DNA of 64,000 nt, from NCBI GenBank assembly GCA_037414955.1, contig JBBEWH010000021.1, positions 62,001 to 126,000 of the forward strand, given 5' to 3'. Shown here piece after piece: positions 16,552-24,384 of this stretch. Position 1 is the first letter of the stretch; each line of letters opens with the position of its first letter. A program made the translations under genes and the position numbers. The stretch is from Phytohabitans sp037414955 (lineage in GTDB: Bacteria > Actinomycetota > Actinomycetes > Mycobacteriales > Micromonosporaceae). Below the pieces are notes generated by a model, which worked only from the letters and a program-made list of their open reading frames with translations, ran no database searches and was not told the DNA's origin.

Positions 16552-17286
16552 TCACCACCCCATCGGCTTGCGGTACCGACCAGATGGGTTGGGGAGTTGA
16601 CTGTTGATGAAGTCCGCTGCAGTCAGCTGGCACCACCAATGTCTCCCGACGCCACGCCCTGCGTTGTCATTGAGCGCGCCGGCCGGATAGCCCGGAGTAG
16701 GATTGACCAATCCCACCGGCACGACATCGCGGGCTGACCTGATCGGCAGCGAAAGGTCACTGTCGTTGCTGATGACGATAGCCGCGTCGATCCTATGATA
16801 AAAGAGGTCGAGTAAGAGGTGGGTTGCCACATTGACATCAGAACCCTTCTCCTCTCGGCGCGCGACAGAGGCCATGAAGCGCGCGCCGCTGATTGCCTGA
16901 GCATCGCCGTCTTGAACCATGATGGGCCAGCTGGGCGCACAGATGATCGGACGACCGCGCCGGTCGCGCACGGCCAACGGTGCGGTCGCCACGCGGCTGA
17001 CGTACGTGCCCAACTCGATGACGTCGACGGCGTTAGCGGCTCTGAGCGCACGCAAATAGACGTCTTGGTCCTGCGCGCTTGTAACATTGCCGCCGCCATG
17101 GATTCGAGCTGTGCAGTACACCACACGGTTCACATGGGCGCCATCCCAACCGGAATGCTGCGTCAGCAATCGTTCGGCCAACGCATGAAGGTGCAACCAT
17201 TTCCAGCCTGGCAGCCCGGAACCACCCATGATCCTACGACCACCGTAGTAAAGATTAAATCCATCGATATAGACCCCAACGCGCAC
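16552..17286 (-). CDS. NYN domain (PIN-like) putative RNase
   Basis: The 244-residue protein is of the NYN/DUF88 (LabA-like) type. VGVYIDGFNLYYG gives Asp8 and Asn11, EKGSDVNVATHLLLD gives Asp150, and VISNDSDLSLPI gives Asp175/Asp177. These acidic residues form the metal site of PIN-like nucleases, so RNA cleavage is plausible. The GTG at 17286 is 7 nt after TACGGT (17299-17294). Base composition is visibly lower in GC than in neighbours, suggesting transfer. It is divergent from a macrodomain gene and ends at a T-tract terminator. Confidence 0.82.
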   Translation of the reverse strand: MRVGVYIDGFNLYYGGRRIMGGSGLPGWKWLHLHALAERLLTQHSGWDGAHVNRVVYCTARIHGGGNVTSAQDQDVYLRALRAANAVDVIELGTYVSRVATAPLAVRDRRGRPIICAPSWPIMVQDGDAQAISGARFMASVARREEKGSDVNVATHLLLDLFYHRIDAAIVISNDSDLSLPIRSARDVVPVGLVNPTPGYPAGALNDNAGRGVGRHWWCQLTAADFINSQLPNPSGRYRKPMGW

Positions 17287-17370
17287 AACGCCGACCGTAG
17301 ATCAGGACACAGCTTGGCACAGGACGCCCAATTGAGTTTCCTGAAAGAGGGCGCCTGGGGGGAGGATCAG

Positions 17371-17889
17371 GTGGTGCGGGTCGAGGTGGTCGAAGGGGAC
17401 ATCACGGCGCAGCGAGTGGACGCGATCGTCAACGCCGCGAACTCGTCGCTGCTCGGCGGGGGTGGCGTCGACGGCGCGATCCACCGCAAGGGCGGTCCGG
17501 CCATCCTGGCCGAGTGCCGCGCGTTGCGCGCGTCGCGGTACGGCCGGGGTCTGCCCACCGGACAGGCGGTGGCCACCACGGCGGGCACCCTCCACGCCCG
17601 CTGGGTGATCCACACCGTCGGGCCGGTCTGGTCGGCCCGCGAGGACCGGTCGGCGCTGCTGCGCGACTGCTACGCCAACGCGCTCCGGGTGGCGGACGAG
17701 CTCGGTGCCGCCACCGTCGCGTTCCCGCTGATCTCCGCGGGCATCTACGGCTGGCCGGTCGACGACGCCGTGCGCCAGGCACTCACCGTGCTCCGCACCG
17801 CCACGCCGCGGCACATCACGGAAGCACGCCTGGTCCTCTTCGGCCACGCCACCTACGAGACCGCCACCATGATCAAGGCATCTCTGTAG
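17371..17889 (+). CDS. Macrodomain protein (O-acetyl-ADP-ribose deacetylase type)
   Basis: The 172-residue macrodomain has the ADP-ribose-binding motifs VVEGDITAQRVDAIVNAANS, LLGGGGVDGAIHRKGG and PLISAGIYGWPVDDAV, all typical of MacroD/YmdB enzymes that hydrolyse O-acetyl-ADP-ribose or remove ADP-ribose from proteins. The GTG at 17371 has GGGGGGAGG 6 nt upstream. The frame runs into palindrome A5, which encodes the last residues (MIKASL) and the TAG stop. It is divergent from the NYN gene with 84 nt between starts, so the two could share regulation. Confidence 0.9.
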   Translation: MVRVEVVEGDITAQRVDAIVNAANSSLLGGGGVDGAIHRKGGPAILAECRALRASRYGRGLPTGQAVATTAGTLHARWVIHTVGPVWSAREDRSALLRDCYANALRVADELGAATVAFPLISAGIYGWPVDDAVRQALTVLRTATPRHITEARLVLFGHATYETATMIKASL

Positions 17890-17934
17890 TTGGCGAGCCC
17901 GTCGGGCAAGTCGAAGCCGAAAGCCTTGATCATG
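17868..17934. repeat. Palindrome family A, copy A5 (degenerate, 67 nt)
   Basis: Tips CATGATCAAGGC and GCCTTGATCATG are intact, but the inner stem is diverged and longer. It encodes the end of the macrodomain protein on the left and provides the TGA of the minus-strand gene at 17930. Confidence 0.85.
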
Positions 17935-18304
17935 GGGTGGGGGTCACCGGGGGTGGGGTGGGTGGATCGGTCGGCGCTGGGGTGGGGTCGACGGTCGCCT
18001 CCGGCGCGGCGGACGGGGAGACGGTAGGCAACGGCGACGCGGTACCCGTGGGCGGCATGGACGGCACGGTCGTCGGCGTGCTGGCCGTGGGTGTCGCGGT
18101 CGGCGAGCCGATCGGTGGCGTGGGCGGCGTCTCGCGTACGCGAGCGGGCCGGTCGCCACCCGGGGCGACGCCGAGCCCGCCGGCCCCTGACGGCGTCTCC
18201 CCCGGCGCGGACGCGACTCCAGCCAAATGCCAGCCGGCCCACACCGCGAACGGCAACCCCATCAGCACGATTGCCGCGAAAATCACCTTAGGCTTCTTGG
18301 TCAC
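17930..18304 (-). CDS. Pro/Thr-rich membrane-anchored or secreted protein
   Basis: The 124-residue protein has an N-terminal hydrophobic segment (VIFAAIVLMGLPFAVWAGW) after a short basic stretch. The remainder is a low-complexity Pro/Thr/Ser chain (TPPTPPIGSPTATPTAS and similar). No family is recognisable. It looks like a cell-wall stalk without a sorting motif. GTG start at 18304. Its TGA is in the right tip of palindrome A5. Coding status rests on the signal-like N-terminus and orientation. Confidence 0.6.
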   Translation of the reverse strand: MTKKPKVIFAAIVLMGLPFAVWAGWHLAGVASAPGETPSGAGGLGVAPGGDRPARVRETPPTPPIGSPTATPTASTPTTVPSMPPTGTASPLPTVSPSAAPEATVDPTPAPTDPPTPPPVTPTP

Positions 18305-18380
18305 GCTATTTCACCGCGCAACGGTGAAAAAGGTTACGCACGACTGCGGGTCGGGGGCGACGCCCAGCACGGGCACTCAC

Positions 18381-18420
18381 GCCGATCAAGGGCACGGGAC
18401 GCGGAACAAGTCCTTGATCG
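18381..18420. repeat. Short family D palindrome
   Basis: GCCGATCAAGG and TCCTTGATCG flank about 19 nt, 13 nt downstream of the hydrolase stop on the minus strand. It is related to 15608-15670. Possible 3'-end hairpin. Confidence 0.55.
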
Positions 18421-18432
18421 CCGCTGGGGGTC

Positions 18433-19320
18433 CTACCCGTCGAGGAAGCTGGAGATGCGGTCTCGCAGGTCGGCGCGGTTCGTCCAGAGGACCGCCGGTT
18501 CGTCGTATACATGCAGGTCAGCGTGGGGTAGCGCGGTCGCCAGCGCCTCCGCCACCGCCACCGGATGCTGCTCGTCACCCTGACACCCGATCACCAACGC
18601 GCGGGCGGTGACCGCGGCGAGGTCGGCGCGGTCGGCGACCGCGGTCTGGTCGGGCAGGTCGGCGAGCGCCGGCCCCAGGCCGTCGCGCAGCAGCTGGTCG
18701 ATCCGCTGCCGCAGGTAGGCCCAGCCAGCCGGCGTGTTGCGCACCACCGGCGGCAGCTCGGCGGAGACGGCCTCCGCCACGGCGGCGGGGTCGCCGGACT
18801 CGACCGCCGCCAGCAACTGCGCGAACCGCTCACGCACCGCCGGGCTCCTGGGCTGATCGAGTACCGCCGGGAGGAAGAACACCGCCCGGTCGAAGCGCTC
18901 GGGGCTCTGCGCGAGCAGCCGGCAGATCGCCCCGGCGCCCAGGCTCACGCCCACCGCGCGGGTCGCGCCCGTGAGATCGGCGATCGCACGGAGATCGCGA
19001 GCGAGGTCCGCGTACGCCCACGGGCCGGGTGGCGTATCGGACCGCCCGTGCCCGCGAAACTGGAAGAAGACCTTGGTGCCGGTCACCGCGCTGCCCAGCG
19101 GGCGGGTGGCGGCGATGCCGCTGGCCAACCCGTGCGCGAACACGGTCACCGGGTCACCCGATCCGGTGACCAGCCGCTCCAGGTGCACGCCGTGCGGGGT
19201 GGCGACCAGCTCGGTCGACGGCTCAGGCAGCGCGGGCCGCCCGGTGCGGGGCGCGGTCGGCCCCGGTCCGTAGGTCCGCGGTCCGCCGTCGGGCGGCGGT
19301 GGCCAGCGGAAATCTCTCAC
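18433..19320 (-). CDS. Alpha/beta hydrolase
   Basis: The 295-residue alpha/beta hydrolase shows VTVFAHGLASG (oxyanion HG), FRGHGRSDTPPG and the nucleophile elbow GVSLGAG. A likely acid lies in LVIGCQGDEQHP, with the final His following. The substrate is unknown. The GTG start overlaps the DUF2516 stop by 4 nt (GTGA), indicating a translationally coupled operon with the genes upstream. Confidence 0.85.
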   Translation of the reverse strand: MRDFRWPPPPDGGPRTYGPGPTAPRTGRPALPEPSTELVATPHGVHLERLVTGSGDPVTVFAHGLASGIAATRPLGSAVTGTKVFFQFRGHGRSDTPPGPWAYADLARDLRAIADLTGATRAVGVSLGAGAICRLLAQSPERFDRAVFFLPAVLDQPRSPAVRERFAQLLAAVESGDPAAVAEAVSAELPPVVRNTPAGWAYLRQRIDQLLRDGLGPALADLPDQTAVADRADLAAVTARALVIGCQGDEQHPVAVAEALATALPHADLHVYDEPAVLWTNRADLRDRISSFLDG

Positions 19321-19631
19321 CAGAACCCTTTGCCGTCGGACAGGTCACGCAGCCCGACCCGCACATCCAGCAGGTAGATGAGGGCGGCCGCGATGCCGAT
19401 GAGCGCGAAGAGCAGCATGCTGTTGAAGAACAGCAGCGTGAAGAGCAGCGAAATGCCGAGAATGGCCAACCACGCGCCCTTGGGCAGCGTGCCAATGGCC
19501 GGGAAGGCGTCGGAGCGCTGGGTCAGGCAATGCACGAGCGCGACGCCCTCGATCACCAACGCGAAGATGAGCAGCGCCAGGTCGAGAACGGTGCGGACAC
19601 TGGCGTAGAAGAGCGGCGCGGAACTGGCCAT
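19317..19631 (-). CDS. DUF2516 family membrane protein
   Basis: The 104-residue protein is of the actinobacterial DUF2516 type, with three hydrophobic segments (LALLIFALVIEGVALVHCL, AILGISLLFTLLFF, ALIGIAAALIYLLDV) and a C-terminal GLRDLSDGKGFW. No activity is known. The chosen ATG at 19631 is 7 nt after TAAGCT (19644-19639). The order XRE-hbhA-DUF2516 matches Rv0474-Rv0476. Confidence 0.85.
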   Translation of the reverse strand: MASSAPLFYASVRTVLDLALLIFALVIEGVALVHCLTQRSDAFPAIGTLPKGAWLAILGISLLFTLLFFNSMLLFALIGIAAALIYLLDVRVGLRDLSDGKGFW

Positions 19632-19688
19632 GCCATGAAGCTTAAGCCGAGGATCCCGCACCCGTCGCATCCCACGACCGTCCTTCGA

Positions 19689-19729
19689 TGATCAAGGCGT
19701 CCCTCGCGACGTGAGGGACGCCCTGATCA
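19689..19729. repeat. Palindrome family A, copy A6 (short, 41 nt)
   Basis: TGATCAAGGCGTCCCTC and GAGGGACGCCCTGATCA flank a 7-nt loop. It is a shortened version lying downstream of the HbhA-like gene on the minus strand. Confidence 0.85.
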
Positions 19730-19735
19730 CGGTCC

Positions 19736-20284
19736 TTACTGGGCGGCCGGGCGGGTGCGCTTCGCCGGGCGGGTGGCCTTGGCGGGCTTCTCCTCAGCCT
19801 GCGCCTCGGCCGCCGGCTTCTCCTCGGGCGTCGCGGGACCCGCGGTCACCTCGGCGGGCGCCTCGGTCGCCTCGATGTCGGCGTTGATCGTGTCGGCGGC
19901 CTGCACCACGCCGGTGCCGAGCACCCGCTCGCCGTGCGCGACCAGCTTGCCGTACACGGTGACGGCCCGCTCCTGAGCGGCCTGCGCGCTGGCGACGAAC
20001 GCGGCGGCGTTGCGCTTGGCCGCGTCCCGCAGCTTGTCAACGTCCAGGTCGGTCTCGGCGGCCTTACCGCGCAGATTGACGGCGACGGTGTTGGCGACGC
20101 GCAGCGTGGCGACGGCCCGGTCGCGGGCCTTGGTCCGCAGGTCGTCTCCGCCCGCGGCCGCCTTCTCGCTGAACTCGTTCACCACCGCGGGCAGCTTGCG
20201 CAGCTGCTGGTAGGCCAGCTCGCCGGCGCCGGCCGCGGCGTAGAGCGGAGCGGGAATCCGGGTGCTCTTGGTCTCCTGGGTCAT
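19736..20284 (-). CDS. Heparin-binding haemagglutinin (HbhA)-like protein
   Basis: The 182-residue, largely helical protein has an N-terminal conserved part (PLYAAAGAGELAYQQLRKLPA, an F/LSEKAA-type helix) and a C-terminal Ala/Lys/Pro/Glu-rich tail ending KATRPAKRTRPAAQ. Mycobacterial HbhA is a coiled-coil surface adhesin with a Lys-rich tail. In non-pathogens the role is unclear and may concern lipid bodies or DNA. The ATG overlaps the upstream XRE stop (ATGA), so the two are coupled. Confidence 0.8.
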   Translation of the reverse strand: MTQETKSTRIPAPLYAAAGAGELAYQQLRKLPAVVNEFSEKAAAGGDDLRTKARDRAVATLRVANTVAVNLRGKAAETDLDVDKLRDAAKRNAAAFVASAQAAQERAVTVYGKLVAHGERVLGTGVVQAADTINADIEATEAPAEVTAGPATPEEKPAAEAQAEEKPAKATRPAKRTRPAAQ

Positions 20285-20928
20285 TGGGTCTCCTCCTCGG
20301 ACGCGGGTGCGGCCGTCTTCTTGATCGCTTTCTTGGCGGTCTTGCGGGTGGGCTCGGGTGCGGGTGCCGCTTCCCCCTCGGTCACGGCGACCGATTCGAT
20401 AACTGCGTCCGCCGGCTGCGCTTCGGCGCTGGGCCGCTCTTCAGCGACTTCGGCGGGTTCCGCAGCGTCCGCGGGTTCCGCGGCGGTCGCGGGTTCCGCA
20501 GCGTCCGCGGGTTCCGCAGCGTCCGCGGCGGTCGCGGCTTCTGCGGCGTCCGTGGTGGACCGCTCCTCCGCGTGGCGGGCGTTCTCCCGGCGGAAGGTCT
20601 CGTAGATCTGGCTCAACGACTGCTTCTGCGAGACCGTGAGGTCGGGGTCCGCCGCGATCGCGGCCAGGACACCGTGCCCCTCCTTGGCGTCGAGAGCGTC
20701 CAGCAGGCCGGCGCGCAGATACATGGCCGGTGTGGACACGCGCAGCGCGCTCGCCAACTGCTGGAGCACCTCGGCGCTCGGCTTGCGCAGGCCGCGCTCG
20801 ACCTGGCTCAGATACGGGTTGCTGACCCCGGCCTGCTCGGCGAGCTGCCGCAACGAAATCTTGGCGTTGCGCCGCAGGTCGCGGATGAAGCCGCCGATGT
20901 CGCGGGGCAAATCCTTCGGGGTGGCCAT
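20281..20928 (-). CDS. XRE-family helix-turn-helix regulator with repetitive Ala-rich tail
   Basis: The 215-residue protein has an N-terminal Cro/C1-type HTH (KISLRQLAEQAGVSNPYLSQV, then ERGLRKPSAEVLQQLA). A central region follows and then a low-complexity tail rich in A/E/P, made partly by four 18-bp tandem repeats. It is the homologue of Rv0474, next to hbhA. The ATG at 20928 follows TACCGT (20940-20935) by 6 nt, suggesting a leaderless transcript for the whole XRE-hbhA pair. A longer upstream frame is unsupported. Confidence 0.88.
   Translation of the reverse strand: MATPKDLPRDIGGFIRDLRRNAKISLRQLAEQAGVSNPYLSQVERGLRKPSAEVLQQLASALRVSTPAMYLRAGLLDALDAKEGHGVLAAIAADPDLTVSQKQSLSQIYETFRRENARHAEERSTTDAAEAATAADAAEPADAAEPATAAEPADAAEPAEVAEERPSAEAQPADAVIESVAVTEGEAAPAPEPTRKTAKKAIKKTAAPASEEETQ
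20455..20526. repeat. Four 18-bp tandem repeats inside the XRE gene
   Basis: Units at 20455, 20473, 20491 and 20509. Three are identical (GGGTTCCGCAGCGTCCGC) and the second differs at a few bases. In frame they encode the AEPADA-type tail, so copy number can change without a frameshift. Confidence 0.85.
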
Positions 20929-21002
20929 GCTTTGACGGTAACGCGCCCCGCTTGCTCTTGCAAGCAAAACGCTAACTGTGAGCTAACTCCCTCACCACGC
21001 GT

Positions 21003-21056
21003 GAGGAAGGGACCCTTCCTATGCAAAAACCGATAACAAGGGGCCCTTCCTTGCAA
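21003..21056. repeat. Palindrome family B, copy 3
   Basis: GAGGAAGGGACCCTTCCT and AAGGGGCCCTTCCTT flank ATGCAAAAACCGATAAC, a loop related to copies 1 and 2. It lies downstream of the asparaginase gene and upstream of the XRE promoter. Confidence 0.75.
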
Positions 21057-21058
21057 GG

Positions 21059-22009
21059 TCACCAGAGGGAGCGGATCACGCCGACGGGGTCGCCGCCGCC
21101 GAGGACGGCCGGCTCGGCGAGCGCATCGAGCACCGGGGCCGCCACGCCCAAGCGGCGTAGGGCCGACACGAGCACCGGCATGCGGGCCCGCATCGCGCCG
21201 TCGTCGATCTTGATCGCCACCGCGCCCACGTCGGGCAGCGCCACCGCCACCACACCCTCGGCACCGCCCTTGGCGAGCAGCCCGGGAACGCCGCGCATCA
21301 GCCTCGTGTCCTCCGCGCCCGTGCCGGCGACCAGCTCGGGGTGGGCGCGCATCGCGTCGGCGACGGTGCGCTCAACGGACGCCGGATCCCCGGCGACCAG
21401 CCGCAGGAACGCGCCCGCCAGCCCCGCCAGCGAGAACGCGAACACCGGCGCGCCGCAGCCATCCACGCCTACGGCGGCGACCCGCTCCCCGGCGAACTCC
21501 TCCACCGTGGCGCGCAGCCGCTCCTGCAGCGGGTGGTCCGGACGCCAGTACCCTTCGATCGGCCAGCCGGCCGCTACGCAGGTGAGCAGCGCGCCGGTGT
21601 GCTTGCCGGAGCAGTTCATCCGCACCCGCGCCGGCCCGCCACCCGCGCGGAGCACCGCCGCGGCGGCCGGCGCGGACAGCGGCAGGTCGGGCGGGCAGCG
21701 CAGCGCCGACTCCTCGAGCCCGGCGGTGCGCAGCAGCGCGCGGACCCGGGACACGTGAAAGTCTTCGCCGTAGTGGCTCGCGCACACCAGCGCCAGGTCA
21801 GCCGGGTCCGCCAGCCGTAATCCCGCGCGCACCATGCCGATGGCCTGCAGCGGCTTGTTGGACGAGCGGGGGTAGATCGGCGCCTTGACGTCGCCGGCCG
21901 CGTCGACCACCGCGCCGCTCGCGTCGAGCACCACCACCGAGCCGCGGTGCACGCTCTCCGCGAACCCGGACCGCACCACCTCAGCGAGCGGCACGCCGCC
22001 GAGGGTCAT
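21059..22009 (-). CDS. Asparaginase II family protein
   Basis: The 316-residue member of the Asparaginase_II family (PF06089 type) shows YPRSSNKPLQAIGM, CASHYGEDFHV, MNCSGKHTGALLT and GVDGCGAPVFAFSL. It is predicted to hydrolyse L-asparagine to aspartate and ammonia in the cytoplasm, though few members are biochemically tested. The ATG at 22009 overlaps the BKACE stop by 4 nt (ATGA), so the two are coupled. Together they may form a small amino-acid catabolism unit. Confidence 0.88.
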   Translation of the reverse strand: MTLGGVPLAEVVRSGFAESVHRGSVVVLDASGAVVDAAGDVKAPIYPRSSNKPLQAIGMVRAGLRLADPADLALVCASHYGEDFHVSRVRALLRTAGLEESALRCPPDLPLSAPAAAAVLRAGGGPARVRMNCSGKHTGALLTCVAAGWPIEGYWRPDHPLQERLRATVEEFAGERVAAVGVDGCGAPVFAFSLAGLAGAFLRLVAGDPASVERTVADAMRAHPELVAGTGAEDTRLMRGVPGLLAKGGAEGVVAVALPDVGAVAIKIDDGAMRARMPVLVSALRRLGVAAPVLDALAEPAVLGGGDPVGVIRSLW

Positions 22010-22839
22010 GCCGGTACGCCCAGCAGCGTGCGGGCCTCGGCGCTGGTCAACGGCGGGCGCTGGGCGAGTTGCGCGAACCCGACCGCGCGCGCCACGAGCT
22101 GCATGTTCGACTCGACGGGACGCCTCCGGGCGTACGAGACGGTGTCCTCCATGCCGACCCGCAGGTGACCGCCGGTGGACAGCGACGCCAGCATCACCGG
22201 CAGCGTGGTACGCCCGATGCCGGTCGCCGAGAACGTGGTGCCCGCCGGCAGGTCCTGCCGGATCGCCTGGTAGCAGGCCACCAGCGCCTCGGCGGTGCCC
22301 GGCATGCCGCCCGGCACGCCCATCACCAGGTCGACGTGCACGTGCTCGCCGGCCGGCAGCCCGTACGTGTCGAGCAGGCGCTGCAAGGCGGACAGGTGGC
22401 CGAGGTCGAAGATCTCGTACTCCGGCACGATGCCCCGCTCCTGCATGCGGGTGTGCAGCTCGACCACGAACTGCCAGCGGTTCAGGAACACGTCGTCGCC
22501 GAAGTTGACCGTGCCCATCGTGCAGGACGCCATGTCCGGCGCGGCGTCCAGCACCGCGAGCCGGTCGGCCTCCGGGTCGGTGACCGCGCCGCCCGTCGAC
22601 AGCTGCACGATCAGGTCCGTGCTGTCGCGCAGCGCGGCCACGGTCGCCCGGAGCCGGCCCAGGTCGAGCGTCGGGCGGGCGTCGTCGTCGCGGATGTGCA
22701 CGTGGATCACGCTGGCCCCGAGCGCCGCGCACTCCTTGGCCGTGGTCACCAGCTCGTCGAGCGTCACCGGCAGCGCCGGCACGTCGGCCTTCGCGGACTC
22801 GGCGCCGGTGGGCGCCACCGTGATCAACGTACCGGTCAT
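22006..22839 (-). CDS. Beta-keto acid cleavage enzyme (BKACE, DUF849)
   Basis: The 277-residue TIM-barrel zinc enzyme is of the BKACE/Kce family. HVHIRDDD supplies the zinc histidines. HVDLVMGVPGGMPG and LRVGMEDTVSY match the family. These enzymes condense a beta-keto acid with acetyl-CoA to yield acetoacetate and a new CoA ester, as in lysine fermentation, but substrates vary widely. The ATG at 22839 follows TAGGCT (22851-22846) by 6 nt. It is first gene of the pair with asparaginase. Confidence 0.88.
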   Translation of the reverse strand: MTGTLITVAPTGAESAKADVPALPVTLDELVTTAKECAALGASVIHVHIRDDDARPTLDLGRLRATVAALRDSTDLIVQLSTGGAVTDPEADRLAVLDAAPDMASCTMGTVNFGDDVFLNRWQFVVELHTRMQERGIVPEYEIFDLGHLSALQRLLDTYGLPAGEHVHVDLVMGVPGGMPGTAEALVACYQAIRQDLPAGTTFSATGIGRTTLPVMLASLSTGGHLRVGMEDTVSYARRRPVESNMQLVARAVGFAQLAQRPPLTSAEARTLLGVPA

Positions 22840-22854
22840 GCACTCAGCCTAGCC

Positions 22855-22881
22855 CCGTGATCAAGGCGTCTTTGATCACGG
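22855..22881. repeat. Palindrome family A, copy A7 (minimal, 27 nt)
   Basis: CCGTGATCAA and TTGATCACGG flank only GGCGTCT, so it looks like a family A element that has lost its inner stem. It gives the TGA stop of the YgfZ gene. Confidence 0.8.
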
Positions 22882-23931
22882 AACGTCGATCGCGGCGGCG
22901 GACTCACCGACCCGCAACGCGGCGTCGTCGGGCACGTTGCGCTTCAGCACCGCGAGCGCGACCTGACCCCACTCGAAATGACGCACTGCCGTGCCCACGA
23001 ACCCCACGGCGCGCCCGTCGTCGGTGGTCACCGCCGTGCCCGGCGCCGGCAGCTCGTCGGTGGTCACCCCATCAAGATGCAGGAGTACGAGGCGGCGCGG
23101 CGGCCGCCCCATGTTGTGCACCCGGGCGACCGTCTCCTGACCCCGGTAGCAGCCCTTGTCGAGGTGCACGGCCGGCCCGAGCAGGTCCACCTCGGCCGGG
23201 ATCGTGCGGTGGTCGGTCTCCCACCCGACCCGGGGGACGCGGGCGGCGACCCGGATCGCCTCGTACGCCCACAGGCCCGCCAGCGGCACGCCCAACGTCG
23301 CCACGACCTCGTCGACAGCGTCTCGTGGGACGACCAGGTCGACACCCAACCGGCCCCGCCGGGCAAACCCACCCCACGGCAGGGGCCGCACGGCGTACCC
23401 ACTGGTTGACGTCGACGGCACGGACCCGGCGGCGAACTTCGGGCCCGGCACCGGTGCCACCTGAGGCTCGTCGAGCGGGAGGCCCAGCGCGCCGACGGCG
23501 CGCGGGCCGACCAGCGACAGCACCGCCCACTCGGCGGTGGCATCGCGCGGCTCGACGCGGGTCAGGAAGCGCATCTTCTCCAGGAACGTGAGCAGGTCGG
23601 CGGCGGTGCCCGGCTCGGTGTCGAGCCAGATCGTGTCGCCGTCCTCAGCGACCAGCGCGTGGTGCTCGATGTGCCCGTGCGGCGACAGCACCAGCAGCTC
23701 GGTGCCCTGGCCCGGGCGTAGGTCAGCCAGGTGCTGGGTGGTCAGGTTGTGCAGCCAGCTCGCCCGCTCCGGCCCGGGCACGGCCAGCACCCCGCGGTGC
23801 GACCGGTCGACCAGGCCGACGTCGGTGGCGAGCTGCCGCTGCTCGCGCATGGGGTCGCCGTAGTGCGCCGCGACACCCGCGTCGCGACTTTCCGGGTCTA
23901 TGGCCTCGACGGGTACGCCGCTGCTAAGCAT
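22876..23931 (-). CDS. ygfZ: Folate-binding YgfZ/GcvT-like Fe-S maintenance protein
   Basis: The 351-residue aminomethyltransferase-fold protein has the YgfZ signature KGCYRGQETVARV, whose Cys is essential in the family. N-terminal VDRSHRGVLAVPGPERASWLHNL matches GcvT-like folding. YgfZ helps repair and assemble Fe-S enzymes in a folate-dependent way. The ATG at 23931 has GTGGAG upstream and overlaps the Nur-like gene by 8 nt. The TGA comes from palindrome A7. A Fur-family gene directly upstream is also seen next to ygfZ in Streptomyces. Confidence 0.92.
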   Translation of the reverse strand: MLSSGVPVEAIDPESRDAGVAAHYGDPMREQRQLATDVGLVDRSHRGVLAVPGPERASWLHNLTTQHLADLRPGQGTELLVLSPHGHIEHHALVAEDGDTIWLDTEPGTAADLLTFLEKMRFLTRVEPRDATAEWAVLSLVGPRAVGALGLPLDEPQVAPVPGPKFAAGSVPSTSTSGYAVRPLPWGGFARRGRLGVDLVVPRDAVDEVVATLGVPLAGLWAYEAIRVAARVPRVGWETDHRTIPAEVDLLGPAVHLDKGCYRGQETVARVHNMGRPPRRLVLLHLDGVTTDELPAPGTAVTTDDGRAVGFVGTAVRHFEWGQVALAVLKRNVPDDAALRVGESAAAIDVP

Positions 23932-24343
23932 CTCCACACTCCCCGCACGTGCCGAACACCGCCAGGTGTCCGATGTCGACTGTGAAGTCGCACTGCCGCT
24001 GGAGTTCATCGGCCAGCGGCGCGAGGGTCTCTGGCGCGACCTCGCGCACCACGCCGCACCGCCGGCACACCATGTGAGCGTGTTGATCTTCGCTCACCGG
24101 ATGGTAGGTCGGTGAACCGTGCGACAGGTGCGTATGGGTAACCAGGCCGAGGTCTTCGAGTAATTCCAGCGTGCGGTAGATCGTGGTGATGTTCACTCCG
24201 GCGGCGACCTCGCGCACGGCCGAGTGCAACTGCTCCGGGGTCGCGTGCCCCAGCTCGTGCACCGCTTCCAGCACGAGTTGGCGCTGGGCGGTCAGGCGCA
24301 GCCCACGCGACCGCAGGATCTCCGGAAGAGACGTGTCGGGCAC
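23924..24343 (-). CDS. Fur-family metalloregulator, Nur (nickel)-like
   Basis: The 139-residue Fur-family repressor has a winged helix (LRLTAQRQLVLEAVHELGHA, then NITTIYRTLELLEDLGLV) and a metal-binding C-terminus. CXXC pairs at 93/96 and 133/136 form the structural zinc site. His33, 70, 72, 88, 90 and 126 line up with metal ligands of Streptomyces Nur as I recall them, so nickel sensing is favoured over iron or zinc. The GTG at 24343 follows TACTAT (24355-24350) by 6 nt. Confidence 0.85.
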   Translation of the reverse strand: MPDTSLPEILRSRGLRLTAQRQLVLEAVHELGHATPEQLHSAVREVAAGVNITTIYRTLELLEDLGLVTHTHLSHGSPTYHPVSEDQHAHMVCRRCGVVREVAPETLAPLADELQRQCDFTVDIGHLAVFGTCGECGDA

Positions 24344-24384
24344 CGTCCGATAGTAGTTCTTTGACCTGTGCGCCCCCGCCTTCC

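Noticed and set aside
16552..17934. NYN/macrodomain pair as a confirmed phage-defence system
   Set aside because: Both families also have housekeeping roles and no other defence gene is nearby; kept only as a hypothesis.
22978..23464. Several plus-strand frames antisense to ygfZ
   Set aside because: No recognisable domain; ygfZ has the diagnostic KGCYRGQE motif on the minus strand.
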